Assembly (NCBI GenBank): GCA_964572185.1
Contig: CAZNFI010000112.1
Coordinates: forward strand, 1 to 10,176
Source: Azophilus sp964572185
Lineage (GTDB): Bacteria; Pseudomonadota; Gammaproteobacteria; Pseudomonadales; Azotimanducaceae
Reading direction: 5' to 3'
Length of the DNA: 10,176 nucleotides
Shown: in pieces, positions 5,525 to 10,176 of the stretch
Position numbering within the stretch: position 1 is the stretch's first letter
Layout of the letters: every line of letters begins with the position of its first letter
The notes under the pieces: model-generated
What the model was told of the DNA's origin: nothing
What the model saw: the letters and a program-made list of their open reading frames with translations, nothing else
Database searches by the model: none
Made by a program: the position numbers and the translations under genes

Positions 5525-7708
5525 TCAGCCGCCGTCGCGTTCGCCCGACTCGGGCAGCGCGAACACGAAAATTGCATTGATGCCGCGGCTCGGCTTGATT
5601 TCCGGGTGAATGGAAAGCACGCGCCGTTCCGGTTCGGCGGTGCCGCCGCCGACGGGGACGGCGATGTACTGACGGCCACCGGTCTGGTAGCTGATCGGAT
5701 GACCGGTTACCGGGCCGCTCAGGATGGTTTCCCAATGTACCTTGCCGGTGTGGGCGTCGAGCGCCTTGAAGCGGCGATTGGCATCGCCGCCGAAGACCAG
5801 CCCGCCGGCGGTGGCGACCAGGCCGCTGATCATTCCGGCGCGCTGCTGGTGAGTCCACGCCACCCGGCCGCTCACGACCGAAACGGCATCGACACGCCCC
5901 ACCGGATAAGGCTCCTGGTCGATGGTGGGGTCTTCGATGAACACCACCGACGACGCATAGACGTCCTCCGGCGCGGGCGCGGCCGCATTGCCGGTGTGCA
6001 GCATGCACAGATTCTGCTGCGGCTGATACATGAGGCCGGCTATCGGGCTGTAGGCGCCGGCCGGCCAGTTCTTGCCCCCCGCCCGGCCGGGGCAGACCAG
6101 CACCTGCTCGAAGGCGTCGACCACTAGGCTCTCGTTGATGCGCACCCTGCCGCTGGCGCCGTCGATGCCGGTAACCAGGTTCTGGTTCAAGGTCGGGGTG
6201 GCCCATAACAGCTCGCCGGTTGCGCGGTCCAGGGTGTAGACGATGCCGGTCTTGCCGGGGATGCCCGTGACAACCTTGCGCGCCTCGCCGTTGCCGAGTG
6301 CCGGGTTGATCCACTCGACCGCGGTTGCATCCGGCGCAACCCGGGTGTCAACCAGCATTCGCTCGAAGACGTGGTCCATGTCCCAGTTGTCCCTGGGCAG
6401 GTGCTGGTAGTACCACGCGATCGCGCCGGTATCCTCTTCCAACGCCAGGGTCGAGTTGGAATAGAGCACATCGCCGCCGGGCGTTCCCCGCACGCGTTCC
6501 AGGGAGGGGGCCGGCACCGAGGTGCCCCAGTAGATCAGGCCCAGGGCGGGGTCGTAGCTGCCGCTGCCCCAGGCGCCGACGTGGCGGCGGTCTTCCCAGG
6601 CCAGTTCGCCCCAGCTGTCGCCGCCCGGTTCGCCGGGGCGCACGATCGTGTGCCGGCGCCAGATTTCCGCTCCGGTATCGGGGTGGTAGGCGGCGATATA
6701 GCATGCCCCGGGACCATCCGCTGGCGAGCAGGAGCGTCCGCCGATCACCTTGCCGCCCATGACGACCGGGCCGGAGGAAAAGTCTCCGTCCACCGGCACT
6801 TTCCACAGCAGGCTGCCATCGCGTGCATCGAGTGCGATCAGGTGCGGTTCGTTCTTGGTGAAATGAAACAGCCGGTTCCCGTAAAGCGCGATATTGCGCA
6901 TCCGTGTCTTGCCGGACTCGACCGATTCGGCCCGGTATTCCCAGATGAGATCGCCGGTAGCGGCATCGAGCGCCTGCAGGACGTCCCCCGGGTGCGCCAG
7001 GTACATGGTGCCGTCGTAGACCAGCGGCGTGGTTTCCTGCTCCCCGGGCTGCATCGCCCGCGACCAGGCGAGGGTCAGCCCGGACACGTTTGCCGCGTCG
7101 ATTTCATCAAGCGGACTGAATGCCCAGGCGTCGTAGGTCCGGCGATACATGAGCCAATCGCCGGGGTCGGGATCGGCCAGCATGCCGTCGTCGACCGGTA
7201 CGAACCCCGCAACGGTGTGGCCGGACAGGGGGTGCAACTCGATTTCCCGCAGGTTTGCATGGCTGAGCGAACGCACGAAGGCGATCAGGGCGATGAGTTC
7301 GTCCCGCTGCAAGCCCGGCAGCGCCGGCATCTCGAAGCCGCCGTACAGCACCAACCGGACAAGGTCCATGTCGGAAAGACGGTTCATGCCGTGCGCATCG
7401 CGCAGATCGTCAGGTTTGGCGGCAAGTTCCGGCCAGCGCTCGCCACCGCCGGAACCATCGGCGCCGTGGCAGGCGCTGCAGTGGCGCAGGTAGCTCTGCG
7501 CCCCTCGCTCGAGCATGGCGTCATCGACGTTCAGGGTGGCGACCGCCGGGGCGATGCCGTGTCGCGGCGGCGGGTACGTCTGCGTGTCCGCCTGCGGCCG
7601 GGCCACGGCGCCAGGCACTCCGATCAGGACAGCGGCGCACAGCAGGGCGATCGGGGCCTTGGCCCCTATTGGCCGCATCAAGGTGTACACCGGCATGTTA
7701 GCCCGCAT
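5525..7708 (-). CDS. Quinohaemoprotein: N-terminal cytochrome c fused to PQQ dehydrogenase
   Basis: Probable periplasmic PQQ-dependent alcohol/sugar-type dehydrogenase of 727 residues. A Sec signal peptide (hydrophobic stretch 18-32, likely cut after GVPGAVA at residue 36) leads into a cytochrome c domain with haem motif CSACH (Cys77, Cys80, His81) and a likely axial Met127 in GGFEMPAL. The beta-propeller then shows quinoprotein blade motifs such as ALDAATGDLIWEY and AYHPDTGAEIWRR, a GLIYWGTSVPAP segment, and DNWDMDH (440-446), the region of the active-site Asp. ISYQTGGRQYIAVPVGGG closes it. GGRSCSPADGPGAC supplies two spaced cysteines; there is no adjacent Cys-Cys pair of the methanol dehydrogenase kind. 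Electrons would pass from PQQH2 to the fused haem and on to the respiratory chain. The frame is open to 7933, but the signal peptide implies a start at 7708, 7696 or 7678; none has a strong ribosome site. The natural substrate is unknown, and no PQQ synthesis genes are in view. Confidence 0.9.
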   Translation of the reverse strand: MRANMPVYTLMRPIGAKAPIALLCAAVLIGVPGAVARPQADTQTYPPPRHGIAPAVATLNVDDAMLERGAQSYLRHCSACHGADGSGGGERWPELAAKPDDLRDAHGMNRLSDMDLVRLVLYGGFEMPALPGLQRDELIALIAFVRSLSHANLREIELHPLSGHTVAGFVPVDDGMLADPDPGDWLMYRRTYDAWAFSPLDEIDAANVSGLTLAWSRAMQPGEQETTPLVYDGTMYLAHPGDVLQALDAATGDLIWEYRAESVESGKTRMRNIALYGNRLFHFTKNEPHLIALDARDGSLLWKVPVDGDFSSGPVVMGGKVIGGRSCSPADGPGACYIAAYHPDTGAEIWRRHTIVRPGEPGGDSWGELAWEDRRHVGAWGSGSYDPALGLIYWGTSVPAPSLERVRGTPGGDVLYSNSTLALEEDTGAIAWYYQHLPRDNWDMDHVFERMLVDTRVAPDATAVEWINPALGNGEARKVVTGIPGKTGIVYTLDRATGELLWATPTLNQNLVTGIDGASGRVRINESLVVDAFEQVLVCPGRAGGKNWPAGAYSPIAGLMYQPQQNLCMLHTGNAAAPAPEDVYASSVVFIEDPTIDQEPYPVGRVDAVSVVSGRVAWTHQQRAGMISGLVATAGGLVFGGDANRRFKALDAHTGKVHWETILSGPVTGHPISYQTGGRQYIAVPVGGGTAEPERRVLSIHPEIKPSRGINAIFVFALPESGERDGG

Positions 7709-7739
7709 ATTGCACCAAGCCGCTTGTTCTATTGCCGAG

Positions 7740-7768
7740 TTTTGTTTGTATGGGCTCAATTTTGTTTG
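7740..7768. promoter_or_regulatory. 9-bp direct repeats spaced 20 bp, possible regulator site
   Basis: TTTTGTTTG occurs at 7740-7748 and 7760-7768, start to start exactly 20 bp, close to two helical turns. Both lie in the AT-rich leader 32-60 bases upstream of the PQQ gene start. Such phasing suits a dimeric or tandem-bound activator on one DNA face. On the coding (minus) strand the word reads CAAACAAAA. No known regulator motif is recognised. Confidence 0.35.
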
Positions 7769-7822
7769 GAATTCGCGGAGATTTTCCAAGTACAAACTGC
7801 GCTGGCCGCGCCCTCGCTTGTC

Positions 7823-7904
7823 TTTTGCCCTTCTGCGCGCACAGGCTCCCTCCACCATAGGCGGGGCTATGCTTGGGGTCGCGAGCACGCGCAGAAGGGG
7901 AAAA
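7823..7904. other. Long interrupted inverted repeat (17-bp arms, 16 matched)
   Basis: The arm 7823-7839 (TTTTGCCCTTCTGCGCG) and the arm 7888-7904 pair at 16 of 17 positions, including 12 consecutive GC-rich pairs; the only mismatch is 7827 with 7900. The 48-base centre holds a nested stem, CATAG (7856-7860) with CTATG (7867-7871). It lies about 115-196 bases upstream of the PQQ start. It could be a structured 5' leader, a small RNA or a 3'-end structure for the metY operon. No T-run follows on either strand. Confidence 0.5.
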
Positions 7905-8019
7905 TGCGTGAGCATTCTCGGGCGCCTCGCCAATGTTCCTTGCCGGAATCCTGCGGCGGATGACCCGTGCCTGCCGCGGCCCGGGTTCTACGGTTTCAAT
8001 GACGACTTGCGACATGCCT

Positions 8020-8038
8020 ATTCTGAATTTCGCAGAAT
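8020..8038. terminator. Weak 6-bp hairpin after the CoA-binding gene
   Basis: ATTCTG (8020-8025) and CAGAAT (8033-8038) pair around seven bases, 24-42 bases past the minus-strand stop of the CoA-binding protein gene. The position fits an operon end, but the stem is short, AT-rich and lacks a T-run, so this is a weak call. Confidence 0.25.
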
Positions 8039-8061
8039 GCAAACGGGTCTACGCCCACAAC

Positions 8062-8547
8062 TCAAGGCGATCCCGACACCCTCCGTGCGGAGATGACGCC
8101 GGTATCGAACCCGAGGACGTGCATGCGGCCGATGTAGCGTGCATGCTCGATCTTCAGGCAGCGGTCCATCACCACGTCGAGCCCCGCATCGGCAGCGATC
8201 TGTACACCCTCGGGACTGATCACGCCGAACTGCAGCCACAGCGCCCGTGCTCCGATCGCAACCGCTTCCCGGGCAATGCCGGGTACCGCCGCCGGTGCGC
8301 GGAACACGTCGACGATGTCCACCGGAACCGGGATGTCGGTGAGGCTTGCATAGGAACGCTCCCCGAGCACCTGCTGCTCCCGCGGGTTGACCGGAATCAC
8401 GCGGTAACCGTGGCGGGCGGCGTAGAAACCGACGAAATGGCTGGCGCGCAGCACGTTCGACGACAGCCCGACGATGGCCACGGTGCGCGCCTGGCGCAGT
8501 ACCCGCTGGATGATTTCCGGGTTCTGATAGGGCGCCGGGCCGCTCAC
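8062..8547 (-). CDS. YccU-type CoA-binding domain protein
   Basis: A 161-residue single-domain Rossmann-fold protein of the CoA-binding family related to E. coli YccU. The nucleotide-binding start reads VAIVGLSSNVLRASHFVGFYAARHGYRVIPVNP (about residues 23-55). The conserved end reads LWLQFGVISPEGVQIAADAGLDVVMDRCLKIEH, where the DRC-x3-EH segment is typical. The length fits the family. The start is GTG at 8547, which shares GTGA with the stop of the MetY-type gene, so it is the second, translationally coupled gene of that operon. Its biochemical role is not established in the family. The tight linkage suggests a helper or regulatory task tied to homoserine-ester sulfhydrylation, perhaps through acyl-CoA sensing; that is inference. 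The last dozen residues are less conserved-looking. Confidence 0.88.
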   Translation of the reverse strand: MSGPAPYQNPEIIQRVLRQARTVAIVGLSSNVLRASHFVGFYAARHGYRVIPVNPREQQVLGERSYASLTDIPVPVDIVDVFRAPAAVPGIAREAVAIGARALWLQFGVISPEGVQIAADAGLDVVMDRCLKIEHARYIGRMHVLGFDTGVISARRVSGSP

Positions 8548-9854
8548 GTCGCCCCGCTCGCCATGCTGGCGAATCCCTGTTCGAGATCCCACAGCAGATC
8601 GTCCACGTCCTCGATGCCGATGGACAGGCGAATGGTGCCCGGGCCGATGCCGGCGGCGGCGAGTTCGTCGTCGCCGAGTTGCCGGTGCGTGGTGCTCGCC
8701 GGGTGGATGATGAGGCTCTTGGCATCGCCGACGTTGGCCAGGTGCGAGAACAGCCGCACGCCGCGGATGAAATCCTGTCCCGCCTCGCGGCCCCCGGCGA
8801 GGTCGAAGCAGAACACGGCGCCGGCGCCCTTCGGCAGGTAACGGCCGACCAGATTCCTGTAGGGGCTGTCCGGCAATGCCGGGTGGCGCACGGCAACCAC
8901 TTCCTCCCGCCCGGATAGCCACTCGGCAACGGCCCGGGCATTGGCAACGTGACGTTGCATGCGCAGCGGCAGCGTCTCGATGCCCTGCATGAACAGGAAG
9001 GCGTTCTGCGGGCTCAGCGCCCCGCCCAGGTCGCGCAGGGTTTCCGCGCGCAGTTTCATCAGGTAGCCGTAGCTGCCGAAGGTGTCGTGAAAGGCCAAGC
9101 CATGGTAGGCGGGAGAGGGGTCTGCAACGATGGCGAACTTGCCATTGGACCAGTCGAACTCGCCGGAATCCACCACCGCACCGCCGATGCTGGTGCCATG
9201 GCCGCCCAGGAACTTGGTGAGCGAATGCACCACGATGTCGGCGCCCCACTGCATGGGCCGGCACAGGTAGGGCGTGGCGAAGGTGTTGTCTACCATCAGC
9301 GGTACGCCGGCATCGTGGGCGACCGCCGCCACCGCCTCGATGTCCAGCACATTGCCGCCGGGATTGCCGATGGTTTCGGCGAACAGCACCCGTGTCTGCT
9401 CGCGCAGCGCGGCGCGCCAGTTGGCGGTGCTATCCGGGTCGACGAAGGTCAACGCCACCGAGAGCTTGCGCGCCAGGTGCTTGAGCTGGGTGACCGTTCC
9501 CCCATACAGCGCCGCGGAAGCGACGATGTGATCGCCGGGCACCAGCAGCGTGAACAGCGCGGAGGACTGCGCGGCCAGGCCGCTTGCGAACGCCACCGCG
9601 CCGATGCCGCCCTCCAGGTTCGCCAACCGCTCCTCGAGGGCCGCCACCGTCGGATTCATGATGCGCGAATAGGTGTTGCCGTATTCCTGGAGATTGAAAT
9701 AGGCGGCGGCCGACTCGGGATCCTCGAAGACGTAGCTGGAAGTCTGGTAGATGGGCACGGCCCGCGCGCCGGTGCCGGGCTCCGGGCGTGCGCCCGCATG
9801 GACAGCGCGGGTATGGAAGCCGAACGCGCGGGCGGGCTGGTAGTCGTCGGACAT
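8544..9854 (-). CDS. metY: O-acetylhomoserine aminocarboxypropyltransferase (MetY-type, PLP enzyme)
   Basis: A 436-residue cytosolic PLP enzyme of the Cys/Met metabolism family. It likely condenses O-acetylhomoserine with sulfide or methanethiol to give homocysteine or methionine. HTRAVHAG opens the protein; QEYGNTYSRIMNPT supplies the Tyr/Arg that reach the neighbouring subunit's PLP phosphate; ASGLAAQSSAL and DNTFATPYLCRP follow; the Schiff-base lysine is Lys214 in HSLTKFLGGHGTSIGG. HPASTTHRQL and GTIRLSIGIEDVDDL end the domain. The length of about 430 and the roughly 50-residue insertion after GGAVVDSG (FDWSNGKFAIVADPSPAYHGLAFHD region) fit MetY rather than MetB, MetC or MetZ, which are near 400. 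The ATG at 9854 has a GGGGGA stretch about 13 bases upstream, rather far for a ribosome site. It is followed by the coupled CoA-binding gene. O-succinylhomoserine as substrate cannot be excluded. Confidence 0.93.
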   Translation of the reverse strand: MSDDYQPARAFGFHTRAVHAGARPEPGTGARAVPIYQTSSYVFEDPESAAAYFNLQEYGNTYSRIMNPTVAALEERLANLEGGIGAVAFASGLAAQSSALFTLLVPGDHIVASAALYGGTVTQLKHLARKLSVALTFVDPDSTANWRAALREQTRVLFAETIGNPGGNVLDIEAVAAVAHDAGVPLMVDNTFATPYLCRPMQWGADIVVHSLTKFLGGHGTSIGGAVVDSGEFDWSNGKFAIVADPSPAYHGLAFHDTFGSYGYLMKLRAETLRDLGGALSPQNAFLFMQGIETLPLRMQRHVANARAVAEWLSGREEVVAVRHPALPDSPYRNLVGRYLPKGAGAVFCFDLAGGREAGQDFIRGVRLFSHLANVGDAKSLIIHPASTTHRQLGDDELAAAGIGPGTIRLSIGIEDVDDLLWDLEQGFASMASGAT

Positions 9855-9873
9855 GATGCACAGACTGTCCCCC

Positions 9874-9909
9874 GGGGCGGGCCGCTGTCAATGCAATGTA
9901 GCCCGCCCC
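9874..9909. promoter_or_regulatory. 9-bp GC-only stem in the metY leader
   Basis: GGGGCGGGC (9874-9882) and GCCCGCCCC (9901-9909) are perfect reverse complements around an 18-base loop. The element ends 19 bases before the metY start on the minus strand. The loop contains TTGACA on the minus strand (9886-9891), but no acceptable -10 lies 16-18 bases further on. It may be a leader hairpin controlling metY, or the terminator of the upstream gene. It does not resemble a SAM riboswitch that I know. Confidence 0.4.
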
Positions 9910-9993
9910 CGACCGGGATGACCGTTGCGGGTCGAATTCAGGCGCGTCGCACCGTCGGGTTGGAGCCCGGGTCCCCGCGCCCGGCGGGAGTGA

Positions 9994-10176
9994 TCAGTTT
10001 TCGGCGGCGGCAGCCTCGGCGGCGGCAGCCTCGGCCGCGGCAGTGATTTCCGCATCCAACAAATTCGAAACATCATCATCCGGGCTGCAACTCAACACCG
10101 GCGTCTCACCCATCATGCGGGCTACCAGCGCAATTTGCGCCGCCGCCCTGCATTTCGCTTGCCGCTCAGTGGGCCA
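9994..10176 (-). CDS. C-terminal end of an unrecognised protein with Ala/Glu repeat tail (partial)
   Basis: A minus-strand frame is open from the right window edge to the TGA at 9994-9996, giving 60 residues of a protein whose start lies outside. It contains KCRAAAQIALVARMMGETP, then an acidic SPDDDVSNLLDAEI stretch, and ends AAAEAAAAEAAAAEN. The tail is encoded by two exact tandem copies of a 15-base unit (10002-10016, 10017-10031) plus a degenerate third, and would form an Ala/Glu helix. I do not recognise the family. It points the same way as metY, 139 bases upstream, and could share its transcription. A short protein starting at one of the two adjacent ATGs (10108-10113) is an alternative. 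The coding call is moderate. Confidence 0.45.
   Translation of the reverse strand, partial: WPTERQAKCRAAAQIALVARMMGETPVLSCSPDDDVSNLLDAEITAAAEAAAAEAAAAEN
10002..10046. repeat. 15-bp tandem repeat, about 2.8 copies
   Basis: CGGCGGCGGCAGCCT is repeated exactly at 10002-10016 and 10017-10031 and continues as a degenerate copy, CGGCCGCGGCAG, to 10043. On the minus strand it encodes the EAAAA-type tail of the partial protein. In-frame 15-base units could vary in copy number by slippage. Confidence 0.75.

Larger units (their letters stand above)
7709..8061. other. 353-bp intergenic region upstream of the PQQ gene
   Basis: Between the CoA-binding protein stop and the PQQ enzyme start there is no convincing gene; open frames here have atypical Arg/Pro-rich composition. 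Bases 7709-7800 are markedly AT-richer than the surroundings, as expected for the PQQ gene promoter on the minus strand, although I could not pick out a well-spaced -35/-10 pair. The section contains the direct repeat at 7740-7768, the long inverted repeat at 7823-7904 and a weak hairpin at 8020-8038, each listed separately. Confidence 0.5.

Noticed and set aside
5525..7933. Full 802-codon version of the PQQ enzyme
   Set aside because: The first 75 codons are Arg-rich without domain character and cross the inverted repeat; a signal peptide starting near 7708-7678 fits an exported cytochrome far better.
6371..7963. 530-codon plus-strand frame over the PQQ gene and its upstream region
   Set aside because: No recognisable domain and composition typical of antisense frames; the minus strand carries unmistakable haem and propeller motifs.
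7698..8042. 114-codon minus-strand frame in the gap upstream of the PQQ gene
   Set aside because: No motif, no ribosome site and Arg/Pro-rich composition; it overlaps the long inverted repeat and the PQQ start.
8062..9264. A single 400-codon gene covering the CoA-binding protein and part of metY
   Set aside because: Only the part from the GTG at 8547 shows family conservation; the upstream half is an out-of-frame Arg/Pro/Gly-rich shadow of metY.
9855..9993. SAM riboswitch in the metY leader
   Set aside because: Apart from one GC stem, I see none of the conserved core sequences of the SAM riboswitch classes I know.
9888..10079. 63-codon minus-strand frame beginning MMMFRICW
   Set aside because: It is a frame-shifted reading of the partial protein's 3' end, with a PRLPPPRLPPP stretch from the same repeats, and no ribosome site.

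Overview
This is a high-GC window of a bacterial chromosome. Dense gene packing, ATGA/GTGA overlaps and the families present fit Pseudomonadota, probably an environmental proteobacterium; nothing visible fixes it more finely. I see no IS, phage, CRISPR, tRNA or rRNA. Six complete genes and one gene cut by the right edge can be supported.

Layout: (i) 1-110 is a repeat- and hairpin-rich non-coding tail. (ii) 111-3214, minus strand, is a two-gene operon: a GH20 beta-N-acetylhexosaminidase without an obvious signal peptide, then, through an ATGA overlap, an APH-fold sugar kinase resembling N-acetylhexosamine 1-kinases. Together they could split an intracellular GlcNAc/GalNAc glycoside and phosphorylate the freed sugar. 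(iii) 3215-3553 is a divergent intergenic region holding a strong palindrome. (iv) 3554-5407, plus strand, is a SulP anion permease with a STAS domain and a cysteine-bearing tail. (v) 5408-5524 lies between convergent genes and is packed with inverted copies of an ATGTTTYA word. (vi) 5525-7708, minus strand, is an exported quinohaemoprotein: signal peptide, cytochrome c domain and PQQ beta-propeller in one chain. (vii) 7709-8061 is a 353-bp gap with a helically phased direct repeat and a long interrupted inverted repeat. (viii) 8062-9854, minus strand, is a second coupled pair: a MetY-type sulfhydrylase and, through a GTGA overlap, a YccU-type CoA-binding protein. (ix) 9994-10176, minus strand, is the C-terminal end of an unrecognised protein with an (E)AAAA-repeat tail.

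The coding genes belong to known families and no clear new multi-gene system is visible. The least ordinary signals are the kinase active site with His in place of the usual metal-binding Asn, the compact palindromic element at 5419-5523, the large stem at 7823-7904 and the repeat/hairpin cluster at the left edge. Without database or folding tools these remain sequence observations. SulP and MetY both suggest sulfur metabolism, but they are about 3 kb apart and on opposite strands, so a joint role is only a guess.
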